Origin: Paenibacillus sp. FSL R5-0341
GTDB lineage: Bacteria; Bacillota; Bacilli; Paenibacillales; Paenibacillaceae
Length of the DNA stretch: 64,000 nt
NCBI RefSeq assembly: GCF_037975235.1
Contig: NZ_CP150241.1
Span: forward strand, 5,208,001-5,272,000
Direction of reading: 5' to 3'
The notes below the pieces were generated by a model. That model searched no databases. It saw only the letters and a program-made list of their open reading frames with translations, and was not told where the DNA came from. The position numbers and the translations under genes are program-made. Numbering within the stretch: position 1 is the stretch's first letter; each line of letters opens with the position of its first letter. This document shows, in pieces, positions 50,601 to 58,076 of this stretch.

Positions 50601-51767
50601 GCCGATGGAACCATCCACCAGATGCCTTCCGCTTAATGAATTCTCGGCAATGTGTCTGGTCTGAATCGCCCCGTCCTCAATCTGCTCACTTCCAATACTG
50701 CTGGCAGACAGTTGGGAACGCCCCACAATCCCTTCCGCCAAATGTGCCTGTTTAACTGCACCGGACTGAATGTGGTGTGATTCGATGGATTGCTCTTCAA
50801 TCTTGCTGCCCGTCACAGCACCCTCACGAATTTTGGCCGATGTCACCGCATCATCAGCCAGCTTCGATGTATGAATGACTCCACCCGATAAATGGCGGGT
50901 CTCGATCCCACTGATGGCAATCTTATCACCAGTGACCGCATGATTTTTGATTAATTCTTCGGTAACCAGCAAGCGGCTAAGATGCCTTGTATTGATGGAA
51001 CCGTCGGCAATTTTGGCGGAATCAATGACTTGATTGCCGAGCTTCTGCGAAGTGATGCTGCCATCCCTGATTTTATCCCCACCAATGGAAGCATTCCGGA
51101 TTTTGTGACCTGACACGGAGCCATCAATCAGATGTTCTTCCGATACAGACGCTTCTGCCAGTTTCGCAGATACAATTGCACCATCCGCGATGTGGATGCT
51201 GGTCACTGCATAATCCTGTAACGCTTCACTTCCGACAGCACCTGGTTTCAGCTTGGATGCATCCACCGAGAAGGGAGCCAGCCGACTCTCCGTAACAGCG
51301 AACTCACTGAGATCATCCGTGTAGATGTAGTGTCCGGTATGTCCCGGCATCTGATTCTGATTCAGGATCTCTAGCCGATCCTTGCTCTTTGTCTCCTTCT
51401 TGCTACTCTGTTCTTCCAGGGAAAGAGGAGCAATACTGCTTACCTGAATTTCTTTCTCCGTGACCACTGGAGCACTCACTTCCTGGTTCACTGACTCTAC
51501 AGGTTCAGGCTTCGGGGTGTCAGCCAATTTCTCTTGCACAGGCTCGTTCGTAGCTGAACGAACCTCTGTACTTTCGGGAGAAGCTTCAGCTGAATCTTGA
51601 ATGCTCTTGGGAGCAGGTACATCTGTATTCAGGCGTTCTCCCCTATTCGGTATCAGCCCTGATTTTGTTGGATCCACTCGGCGATCAGTCAGTTCCAATT
51701 CCTTGAATTTCGGGCTCACATGCCGCAGTTTCGGCGTCAGAACCTTCTTTTTGCCATTTTTACTCAT
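47637..51767 (-). CDS. Giant decapeptide-repeat protein with SWIAAG C-terminus (WIAG-tail-like)
   Basis: A 1376-residue protein. Residues 1-50 are basic (SKNGKKKVLTPKLRH), 50-150 are disordered and acidic/Pro-rich. Residues 153-1122 consist of exactly 97 ten-residue units without a single insertion or deletion, consensus LADGSVTSxH/K (for example LADGSVTSSK, IREGAVTGSK). After a helical segment (1123-1165) and an acidic linker, two more units follow at about 1259-1278. The last 80 residues form a compact beta-rich domain ending LLSWIAAGPSQA, which resembles the tail I recall from database WIAG-tail proteins. There is no signal peptide or sortase motif. A fixed ten-residue period suggests a long fibre or solenoid. 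Its neighbour is a spore-coat-associated YheC/YheD protein. Confidence 0.9.
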   Translation of the reverse strand: MSKNGKKKVLTPKLRHVSPKFKELELTDRRVDPTKSGLIPNRGERLNTDVPAPKSIQDSAEASPESTEVRSATNEPVQEKLADTPKPEPVESVNQEVSAPVVTEKEIQVSSIAPLSLEEQSSKKETKSKDRLEILNQNQMPGHTGHYIYTDDLSEFAVTESRLAPFSVDASKLKPGAVGSEALQDYAVTSIHIADGAIVSAKLAEASVSEEHLIDGSVSGHKIRNASIGGDKIRDGSITSQKLGNQVIDSAKIADGSINTRHLSRLLVTEELIKNHAVTGDKIAISGIETRHLSGGVIHTSKLADDAVTSAKIREGAVTGSKIEEQSIESHHIQSGAVKQAHLAEGIVGRSQLSASSIGSEQIEDGAIQTRHIAENSLSGRHLVDGSIGSAQIRALAIGSEQIGHGEISSEHLVDSAVNSSKLADQSVGTAKLLEQAITASKIADQSIIASKIADEAVQGKHLAKGSIRAEHIANRGITPVHVDNSAIHSIHIASGSIEASHFSAGSVSAEALGEGVVLEKHLAESSVGTFELQDGAVTSAKLADTSVTAEKLGPASVISKALAPGSVTSTHLANGGVTGAHLAQGSVGSEALRPYSVKSEHLTEHSVSTPHLQPGSVHTEAVSRGAITTDKMAPGSVTSAQLAGGSIFPPHLTDHAVTSPKLSPESVSTDKLADLAVTSAKLADGSVTSSKILAESIVAKHIPAGTIRGYHLKQHAVSLEHLADEIRSPELFADGSITGNKLRQGTLSSEHLAADSVTGVELQHGAVSSDHLQPGSVDSIHLAGGSVTSDHLAAQVVNSQHLKEDIIHGDHIVGQAITSQHLTPSSVQTDHLAPLSVTEAHLQPGLISGLHLQAEALGANHLQQGAVQSRHVQDGAILPHHIQERSIGTSHLEEESVSTIILQEESVTRSKLATGGVDGTKIAAGAISSRHLAYESVQSIHIEEGAIRADHIQEGSIGALHLEEEAVSTEHLQDGAVTDSKLADGSVDGSKLAAGAISSVHLADHAIDGSKLAEGAVSSVHLADESVQSSHIEEGAIRADHIQEGSIGALHLEEDAVGTVNLQDGAVAGSKLADGSVDGSKLAPGAISAVHLADRAIDGSKLSDQSITSSHLNAGIVGTAHLSEEIWNAIRQVSADTLEQLAELKRQEAMLEVQQLMQSVGLDNEALFGLDIGNETATNALAGVLELQDQQTQPEFENQYDQQEAQAGAEFSTEWTEEIAESVTDERTQSVVDSVETSSGYAVQVEYNPEPQSITQEHLCDDAVGSNQLQSGAVQAKHLSFQPVRSVSKQPVVQQFGMEAFVLPESEACTEVTVVFEESFASEHYVIVAMSNDRGFQVSLLSQSEDEAVLEVSRTADCKHTYGLLSWIAAGPSQA
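48402..51311. repeat. 30-bp-period coding repeat, 97 units
   Basis: The DNA encoding residues 153-1122 of the gene on the minus strand has a strict 30-bp period. Most units have diverged at the DNA level, but a 270-bp block is recently duplicated (55 identical bases at 48601-48655 and 48871-48925). Confidence 0.9.
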
Positions 51768-52119
51768 GCAGCTTGCTCCTTCCTCTAACGTTCGTCTCCG
51801 GCATCATATGCTTCCATATGGGCATCTGCCACTTCAATTGTGACTTTTGCAGATTCCAGAGCACGGATGTACAGGCTTCAAGACAGGAAGGTTCGATGAG
51901 CTTCGTGGAAATAGGCGTGTCAGGGTGGTAGTGGAAAGGCGGCTGTCCACGCCCCCGTCCCAGTCATGTCATAGAATATTATGTCTAAGCAAACACTGGT
52001 GCATGGCTATGCATCTACACACCGGTCTGCGTTATCGCGATGTCAGAGCCATGCGGTGACAGGCCGGCATTCCATGAATGGACGATCCATGTCGCGATAA
52101 CATCGAAGGAGGAACGGTC
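51768..52119. other. Divergent intergenic region between repeat-protein and YheC/YheD genes
   Basis: About 350 bp holding both upstream regions. The repeat-protein gene has AAGGAGC as RBS. On the plus strand CATAGAATA at 51970-51978 fits a SigK -10; a CAC about 19 bases upstream could be part of a -35. No terminator or other gene was found. Confidence 0.45.
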
Positions 52120-53250
52120 ATGCCCCAAGAAACGATCGGCATTATGTTCGATTCACGCATGTACCGGGGGATACCGGCCGGAAGGACCGGTCAGGAATCA
52201 CTCGCGAATTATGAACAGGCAGCGGCCAGTTATGGATTAACTCCCTGCTTTTTGCGGCTGGAAGATATTGATTCGGATCGTAAGACATGTGTTGCCTATG
52301 TAAAAAAGGAAGGTAAATATGTCCGTGAGCGCATGCCATTGCCCTCCGTCATTCATAACCGATCACTCCAGCTTCGCCGGGCGGAACAGCATCAGATCAC
52401 CAAGCTGATGTTGCAGGGTATTCAGGTATTCAACGTTCGCAACCGGTACCGTAAAGATCACATTCATGACATGCTTCATCAGGACTTCGCCTTGCGAGAA
52501 CATCTGCCCCATGCAGTTAAAGCTACGCCTGAGTCTCTGACCTATATGATGGAACATTATGATGACCTCGTCATCAAACCCTGTAGTGGCAGTATTGGTC
52601 ATGGTATTATGCGAGTCTTTCAGCGAGATGGACAGTGGAAACTGACCTGTGAGACAAAAGCTGCACGCAAAGGATGGGCTACATTCCGATTGAGCAAAGG
52701 ACAGCTTCCTTCCTCCACCCTACGGCGTATCTTTCGTCATGCCTACCTCATTGAAGAACGTATCCCGCTGGTGCGTTATGAGGGTAGGCCGGTCGATCTG
52801 CGGGTATCCGTACAGCGTGGTAGCGATGGTCTGTGGGGAATTACAGGCATGTTTGCCAAAGCCGCTCCTGCTCATACGTTTGTCACCAACATCGCCCAGG
52901 GCGGTAAAGTCATGAAGCTCGCGGAGGCCCTTGGAGCAGTATATTCAGACTTCGATTTGGCTCGACTGGAGCACAGAATCGGATTTGTTGCACTCCGAAT
53001 TGCCCAAAACCTGGCCGCCAGTCTGCCACACCTGGCTGATCTGGGCCTTGATCTCGGAATTACGCGTAGCGGCCAGATCTATTTTATTGAATGCAATGGA
53101 CGGGATCAGCGCTACGGTTTTCGTAAAGCCGGCATGTCGGAACACTGGAAGACCACATACAGTAAACCGATGGCCTATGGACGTCTGTTGCTGGAGCAGA
53201 ATTCGAGAATTCCGAGACAACCGCAGACATACGATAGGGGATCATATTGA
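52120..53250 (+). CDS. YheC/YheD family ATP-grasp protein (spore-coat associated)
   Basis: A 376-residue ATP-grasp-fold protein. The N-terminus GIMFDSRMYRGIPAGRTGQE and PSVIHNRSLQL match the YheC/YheD family. The ATP-grasp part shows LVIKPCSGSIGHGIMRV, AYLIEERIPLVRYEGRPVDLRV and YFIECNGRDQRYG (metal-binding Glu/Asn). Such proteins are associated with the endospore coat in Bacillus, with unknown ligase substrate. The start at 52120 follows GAAGGAGG; the ORF track-like extension upstream is not translated. It is divergent from the giant repeat protein. Confidence 0.9.
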   Translation: MPQETIGIMFDSRMYRGIPAGRTGQESLANYEQAAASYGLTPCFLRLEDIDSDRKTCVAYVKKEGKYVRERMPLPSVIHNRSLQLRRAEQHQITKLMLQGIQVFNVRNRYRKDHIHDMLHQDFALREHLPHAVKATPESLTYMMEHYDDLVIKPCSGSIGHGIMRVFQRDGQWKLTCETKAARKGWATFRLSKGQLPSSTLRRIFRHAYLIEERIPLVRYEGRPVDLRVSVQRGSDGLWGITGMFAKAAPAHTFVTNIAQGGKVMKLAEALGAVYSDFDLARLEHRIGFVALRIAQNLAASLPHLADLGLDLGITRSGQIYFIECNGRDQRYGFRKAGMSEHWKTTYSKPMAYGRLLLEQNSRIPRQPQTYDRGSY

Positions 53251-53335
53251 TTTCGCGTGCATTCTGTGTCAATATTATGCAGAACGGCCGGTCATGCCGG
53301 CCTTGAAGTTCGCATTAACCCTAAGGGGGATATTC

Positions 53336-54127
53336 ATGGCAAAAACGCTGTTGCGATTAATGACCGAGCTTTCTTCGCGCAAATGGATCTCCCGGACTGT
53401 GGGAGCCTTCTCCAAAAGCCGGGGAAGCAAGGCATTTATCCCTTATTTTGTCCGGACCTACGACATCCCTGTTCAGGAGGCCGAGAAAGACTGGAAGGAA
53501 TACCGTTCACTGAACGATTTCTTTACCCGCAAATTAAAACCGGGCATGCGCCCGTTGGAACTTTCAGAGCATGCACTGATCAGTCCGGTCGATGCCAAGA
53601 TTACGGCAGCCGGTCCGATATCTGCAGGGACACTCCTGAATGTTAAGGGACAAAATTATACACTTGCTGAATTATTAAACCATTCTCCCCATCTGGAGAA
53701 GTACAAGCACGGCTACGGGTTCGTCCTCTATCTCAGCCCTCGCGACTATCACCGCATTCATGCACCTGTCAGCGGCCGCAAAATAGAGAGCGAGCACATC
53801 AAAGGCAAAGTTTATCCCGTGAATGACTTTGGCCTGACCCATATGAGATCCGTGCTTAGTCGAAACGAACGGCTCATTACGTATATCGCACACGATTACG
53901 GTGAAGTGGCGGTTGTCAAAGTAGGTGCGATGAACGTGAGTAGCATACAATATGCGGACACGGACACAAGTACCTGGGCACAGGGCGATGATCTGGCCTA
54001 TTTTGAATTCGGTTCCACTGTTGTTCTGTTGACGCAGAGTGGCACATTCGAACCGAAACCGGGCTTACAGCCAGGCGATTCGGTCAAAATGGGCGCATTG
54101 CTTGGTCGTTTGAAACCGAAGAACTAA
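53336..54127 (+). CDS. psd: Phosphatidylserine decarboxylase
   Basis: A 263-residue proenzyme. The self-cleavage site is FGST at about 225-228, where Ser227 becomes the pyruvoyl group. The other catalytic residues are in SPVDAKI (Asp86) and YHRIHAPVSG (His139, His142). It converts phosphatidylserine to phosphatidylethanolamine at the membrane. The start at 53336 has AAGGGGG seven bases upstream; a longer frame overlapping the previous gene is spurious. It lies 85 bp after the YheC/YheD gene and is followed by a terminator. Confidence 0.93.
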   Translation: MAKTLLRLMTELSSRKWISRTVGAFSKSRGSKAFIPYFVRTYDIPVQEAEKDWKEYRSLNDFFTRKLKPGMRPLELSEHALISPVDAKITAAGPISAGTLLNVKGQNYTLAELLNHSPHLEKYKHGYGFVLYLSPRDYHRIHAPVSGRKIESEHIKGKVYPVNDFGLTHMRSVLSRNERLITYIAHDYGEVAVVKVGAMNVSSIQYADTDTSTWAQGDDLAYFEFGSTVVLLTQSGTFEPKPGLQPGDSVKMGALLGRLKPKN

Positions 54128-54143
54128 TGAGTCATACGCAAAT

Positions 54144-54191
54144 AAAGAGGATGGCGCAGCACCTGTAACCAGGTATTGCGCCATCCTCTTT
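54144..54191. terminator. Terminator after psd
   Basis: AAAGAGGATGGCGCA pairs with TGCGCCATCCTCTTT across a 17-base loop. With A-runs and T-runs on both sides it can serve both strands. Confidence 0.9.
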
Positions 54192-54265
54192 ATGCATTCA
54201 TATTCATCCATGTATACATACAGTACGAAGCTATGCTCCGTCGTTATTGGTCTGCTGAGTTCTCC

Positions 54266-54382
54266 TCAAAACCACACATCTTGCAAGTCCTCTGCCGGTT
54301 TGAAGCGGCGCAGACGGTTCCGGAAAATATTGCATCCCTTCGTAGAGCATCCCCGGTTGCGGACCCGACGTTTTCCGTTCAT
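54266..54382 (-). CDS. Possible 38-residue basic peptide
   Basis: An ORF too short for most callers: start ATG at 54382 preceded by AAAAGGGGGAAC, stop TGA at 54266. It encodes MNGKRRVRNRGCSTKGCN and a further basic stretch (RNRLRRF), with two cysteines and a C-terminal DVWF. It lies in the gap between psd and the AraC gene, on the strand of the AraC gene. No family is recognised. The strong RBS is the main support. Confidence 0.35.
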   Translation of the reverse strand: MNGKRRVRNRGCSTKGCNIFRNRLRRFKPAEDLQDVWF

Positions 54383-54473
54383 CACAAGTTCCCCCTTTTG
54401 GTCATCTGGAATGCTAGATAATTACCCTTGCGTTCCAGACTTGAAACGTTGTCATGTTCTTCCCATCAGAATT

Positions 54474-55259
54474 CTAACGAATCTCGGATGGGCTTTTGCC
54501 TGTATACTGCTTGAACTGACGACTGAAGAAGAAAATATCCCGGTATCCCAGAGCATCTGCCACTTCGGTCACATTCATGCCGGTATGCACCAGCAGATGT
54601 TCTGCCCGTTCAATACGCATACGGATAATATAAGATTGCACCGATGATCCAACCAGTTCCTTGAACTTGATCGAGAAGTATCGGGGTGATAAGCCAGCCC
54701 GTGCAGCCAGATCTTCCACCCGATGCGTAATCCCGGGATGCTGACGCACATAATTGGCGACCTCCTGGATCACATCGGATAACTGGTTGCTAACCTTTTT
54801 CTCCACAGGTTCTTCCGTATCGGCGCGCAGCAAATGAATCATCAGCTGTTTTAGAATCAATCGACTCTCTTCATCACGTCCGTACACATCCGATAAGAAC
54901 AGTCTTACATAACGTGCCAACAAATGCTCAAATTCCACCGTTTCCTGTACCTCACGATAGGACTGGGGAACATCAGTAACAGGCTCGTCCACATCAAAGT
55001 GAATATACGTAAGTACCAACGGTTTTTGCTTATTATGTGTTGCCGTAGGATGATCGCCTGGTCTGAACAAAAAACAACTACCCTTCCCAACTTCATAGGA
55101 CTGGTCATTCAGTACAAGCGTTCCTTCACCACTCCATACATAAAATAAATCATAGTTTTGCATCGGTTTTTCCCGTTTCTGCCACTTCCAGCCCGGTTCA
55201 CAGACAATTTTGGCGACAGCGGGCAAAATAACAAATGATGACGGCGATGCCTGCAGCAT
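54474..55259 (-). CDS. AraC-family regulator
   Basis: A 261-residue AraC protein with an N-terminal cupin (WSGEGTLVLNDQSYEVGKGSCFLFRPGDHP) and C-terminal HTH pair (ITHRVEDLAARAGLSPRYFSIKFKELVG; NVTEVADALGYRDIFFFSRQFKQYTGKSPSEIR). No enzyme gene is adjacent that would reveal the target; element A5 lies upstream. Its effector is probably a sugar, by family analogy. Confidence 0.87.
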   Translation of the reverse strand: MLQASPSSFVILPAVAKIVCEPGWKWQKREKPMQNYDLFYVWSGEGTLVLNDQSYEVGKGSCFLFRPGDHPTATHNKQKPLVLTYIHFDVDEPVTDVPQSYREVQETVEFEHLLARYVRLFLSDVYGRDEESRLILKQLMIHLLRADTEEPVEKKVSNQLSDVIQEVANYVRQHPGITHRVEDLAARAGLSPRYFSIKFKELVGSSVQSYIIRMRIERAEHLLVHTGMNVTEVADALGYRDIFFFSRQFKQYTGKSPSEIR

Positions 55260-55356
55260 GTCGCCACTCCCCCTTGATAGTTAATCTCTCTGCATATGGC
55301 ATCATTCTGATCTGAATCTCACTTCTTCAATCAAGGCCATATGTATTTCAGTATCT

Positions 55357-55587
55357 ATAGAAATTGAACTAAAGAACATTTACACTTGCCACTCCGATGA
55401 CAGAACAACCTTCCGATCGCTGTTATCCCCAGATTTTTTGATTCACTTTTTCAAAGGTGAAAATCTGACGATAGCGTATGCTTCCGATGTAGCTTTCCTT
55501 CAGAAAGCTTTTAGGCGAACGCTCCGCTTCTTCAGGTTATTTCTGCCCTCTACATTTTCGTGTAAATAATTAGTTCAACTTGTATAG
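55357..55587. repeat. Palindromic intergenic element, copy A5
   Basis: Ends AAATTGAACTAAAGAAC and AATTAGTTCAACTTGTATAG. The core contains CTCCGATGACAGAACAACCT, TCCGATCGCTGTTATCCCC, GTATGCTTCCGATGTAGC, the AGCTTTCCTTCAGAAAGCT hairpin, and CTTCTTCAGGTTATTTCTG. It fills the gap between the AraC gene and the end of the MocR gene. I see nothing else in that 400-bp interval. Confidence 0.82.
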
Positions 55588-55666
55588 CATCATTCAATCC
55601 AACTTGCTCATATATAATCTCTGCTCCTACAGGAGCGAAATGTCTTATCCCATTATACAGCGGAAT

Positions 55667-57124
55667 TCACTGAAACGAAAATGTGCACTTCTCCCAGGCT
55701 AGCCGCATTCGCCGGATTCCCTCTATTATCTCTTCTTTCTCCAGATGTGCAAAAGCAAAGCAGGCCGCCGGATGACCTGAAGTCAGCCGATATCGCTCTC
55801 CATCACGGAACAGTATGCCATCCTCCTCAGCAAGCTTTTTAAATTGCTGATAACTGTCCACATTGCCATTCCAGGTAGCATAGATATGCAGTCCTGCATC
55901 ACCAAGCTGCATGGTGAATGCCTCCGGCAACTGTAGCTGCATCTCTCGCACAAAGAAATCATGCCGTTCCCCATATAAACGGGTTAACCTCCGTAAGTGC
56001 CTCAGGTAACCTCCTCGGGTCATGAACTTCGCCAGTGCGCGCTGCTCCAGCAGTGCCGGAGGTACCGGTTCATACAGCGCCTTGGCGGCAAGCAAAGGTT
56101 CTACCAGACCAGGTGGCAGGACGGCGTAGCCTAGTCGGAACGCAGCAACCATCGTTTGTGAGAATGAACCGACGTAGATGACTCGCTGTTCACGATCAAG
56201 CACTTTGAGGGGTTCAATCGGTCTTCCGCCCCACCGGAATTCGCTGTCGTAATCATCTTCAATAATGACCGCATTCCGCTTCGAGGCCCACGCAAGCAAA
56301 GCACGTCTTCTGTCCAATCCCAGCACGGCTCCTGTTGGAAACTGCCGGGTAGGTGTGACAAATAACGTCTGTGCCACCCATGGCTGGGGAATAATACCCG
56401 CGGTATCCACATCTGCCGGGATGATGTTCCCACCACAGGACTTAACGGCATGGGCAATGCCCGGATACCCCGGATTCTCCAATACAACCGCTGCCCCCTC
56501 TGCAATCAGCAGCTGGGATAGCAGAGTGATGCCTTGCATTGAACCGCTGAACAATACAATCTGTGATGCATCAGCCTGGATGCCACGTGTCCATCTGAGA
56601 TGGGAGGCGATGGCTTCACGCAGCTCCGGATCACCGGCTGCACCGCTAGGTTCTCGCCAACCACTCCGATGAACAGCAGCGAGCGCACTCTTCCACTCCG
56701 CCAACGGGAAATGTTCTGCTGGCATGCGCTGCATTTGGAAATTAATGATGGACGGCTTCGGTGAAGGTATCTGGGCCCGTGGGACATCATGTTGTGTATT
56801 CAACATCTGGACTCGTTCGCCCCAGGGAGACAGCCTGAGAACGGCTTCCTGTTTCTCGTTTTCCTGTGTCGATAATGTTTCCGTTACAAATGTACCTCTT
56901 CCCCGATGTGCATGGACATAACCATCCGCAAGCAGCATGTCGTATACCTGAGCTACCGAACCACGTGACATCTCATATTGTCTTGCCAGTTCGCGCGTCG
57001 AAGGAAGCCTCGTGCCTCCCTCCAGTGTGCCTGCATGAATGGCATCCCGTAACGCATGGTACAATGCCTCATACTTGTATCGATGCTGAAGTTCATAGGT
57101 ATCCATCGGTAGCCACAATTCCAT
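55667..57124 (-). CDS. MocR-type regulator (GntR HTH + aminotransferase domain), catalytic Lys replaced
   Basis: A 485-residue fusion. Residues about 12-80 are a GntR winged HTH (ALRDAIHAGTLEGGTRLPSTRELARQYEMSRGSVAQVYDML); residues about 110-480 have the fold-type I aminotransferase shape (FSGSMQGITLLSQLLI, VENPGYPGI, VIIEDDYDSEFRWGGRPI). The PLP-lysine position, normally GTFSK, reads GSFSQTM, with Gln323 (codon CAA, 56156-56158). The protein may therefore not form a Schiff base. The start at 57124 follows GAGAGG. It diverges from a PNPOx-like gene, with operator-like repeats in between. Confidence 0.9.
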   Translation of the reverse strand: MELWLPMDTYELQHRYKYEALYHALRDAIHAGTLEGGTRLPSTRELARQYEMSRGSVAQVYDMLLADGYVHAHRGRGTFVTETLSTQENEKQEAVLRLSPWGERVQMLNTQHDVPRAQIPSPKPSIINFQMQRMPAEHFPLAEWKSALAAVHRSGWREPSGAAGDPELREAIASHLRWTRGIQADASQIVLFSGSMQGITLLSQLLIAEGAAVVLENPGYPGIAHAVKSCGGNIIPADVDTAGIIPQPWVAQTLFVTPTRQFPTGAVLGLDRRRALLAWASKRNAVIIEDDYDSEFRWGGRPIEPLKVLDREQRVIYVGSFSQTMVAAFRLGYAVLPPGLVEPLLAAKALYEPVPPALLEQRALAKFMTRGGYLRHLRRLTRLYGERHDFFVREMQLQLPEAFTMQLGDAGLHIYATWNGNVDSYQQFKKLAEEDGILFRDGERYRLTSGHPAACFAFAHLEKEEIIEGIRRMRLAWEKCTFSFQ

Positions 57125-57164
57125 CGTGCACCTCTCTCCATCCGTCTTCATTCGTGATCCCTGA

Positions 57165-57213
57165 CCAATTGGCCTACTAAAGTGAATGTAAATTGGATCT
57201 ATTTCATTGTCAA
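57165..57213 (-). promoter_or_regulatory. MocR promoter with AATTGG direct repeats
   Basis: On the minus strand TTGACA (57208-57213), a 17-base spacer and TACATT (57185-57190) form the promoter of the MocR gene. AATTGG occurs at 57167-57172 and 57191-57196, 24 bp apart, one copy in the spacer. MocR proteins commonly bind direct repeats and autoregulate. Confidence 0.65.
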
Positions 57214-57280
57214 TGTATGAACTATGGTTATCCATAAGATATGGCGTTCTATTATATATTTCATTGATGGGGGAATACAC

Positions 57281-57898
57281 ATGAGACGGAAAGAATTCAC
57301 AGTAGATGAAGAACAGGAGATTACCACATTTCTGGATCAGTGCTCCTTCGGGTTTCTGGGAACAGTCAGTCCAGATGGACAACCACGGGTTACACCACTG
57401 AATTTTGTCTATATGGACGGTCACTTTTATTTTCACGGCAGTCTGGCTGGCGAGAAGATGAAACAGATTAAGCAGGATTCGTCGGTCAGTTTCACGGTGG
57501 CTGAAGAGTTCTCCCTGATTCCATCCTATTTCAGTGATCCCGAGCTTGCTTGTCCAGCGACTTCTTTCTTCAAAAGTGTCATGGCCTTCGGTCAGGCAGA
57601 ACCGGTTAAGGATCTGGACATCAAAGGCAAGGTACTACAACGCTTCATGGAGAAACTCCAGCCACAAGGCGGATATGTGCCCATTGATGCTACTGACTCG
57701 CGTTACACAGGCAACCTCAAAGCTGTAGCCGTTGTAAGAATAGTACCAGAACGAATCAGCGCCAAGTTTAAATTCGGACAAAATCTCTCCAGTGAACGAT
57801 TCGATCATATCAGTGGTCAACTGGAGCAACGCAATGAGGGACGAGATGCCGAAACCGCTGAGATGATGCGGAAATATTGTCCATTTCATCAGCAATAA
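57281..57898 (+). CDS. Pyridoxamine 5'-phosphate oxidase-like flavoprotein
   Basis: A 205-residue PNPOx-like split-barrel protein: TFLDQCSFGFLGTVSPDGQPRVTPLNFVYMDGHFYFHGSLAGEKMKQI. Members bind FMN, F420 or heme; many PNPOx-like genes are divergently paired with MocR regulators, as here. The start at 57281 follows GGGGGAA. It lacks a clear PNPOx C-terminal domain, so it is probably not a true PdxH. Function likely relates to a vitamin B6 or flavin-dependent reduction. Confidence 0.85.
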   Translation: MRRKEFTVDEEQEITTFLDQCSFGFLGTVSPDGQPRVTPLNFVYMDGHFYFHGSLAGEKMKQIKQDSSVSFTVAEEFSLIPSYFSDPELACPATSFFKSVMAFGQAEPVKDLDIKGKVLQRFMEKLQPQGGYVPIDATDSRYTGNLKAVAVVRIVPERISAKFKFGQNLSSERFDHISGQLEQRNEGRDAETAEMMRKYCPFHQQ

Positions 57899-58006
57899 GA
57901 TTCATTTTCAGAGGATTCATCCAAGGATAAATTCAGCTAATTTTCACCTTAAAACCGTCTGCAACAACGCGGTAAAGCGATATAACTGTCATGTTGCGTA
58001 ATTTCC

Positions 58007-58035
58007 GTGACGGGGGGATGTCAAGGTGTTATAAT
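58007..58035 (+). promoter_or_regulatory. Promoter before aminotransferase gene
   Basis: A consensus TATAAT lies at 58030-58035, with a weak GTGACG-type -35 at 58007-58012 and 17 bases between. It is about 40 bp upstream of the start. Confidence 0.5.
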
Positions 58036-58076
58036 GTTAGGCAGTTGAATCCCAAAGACTTGGAAGGATGAAAAGA

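Noticed and set aside
48402..51311. Possible CRISPR-like array because of 30-bp periodicity
   Set aside because: The period is an in-frame protein repeat with diverged units and no constant repeat/variable spacer pattern; no cas genes.
52931..53335. N-terminal extension of the psd frame
   Set aside because: It overlaps the YheC/YheD gene out of frame and lacks an RBS; the ATG at 53336 has AAGGGGG and matches the family start.
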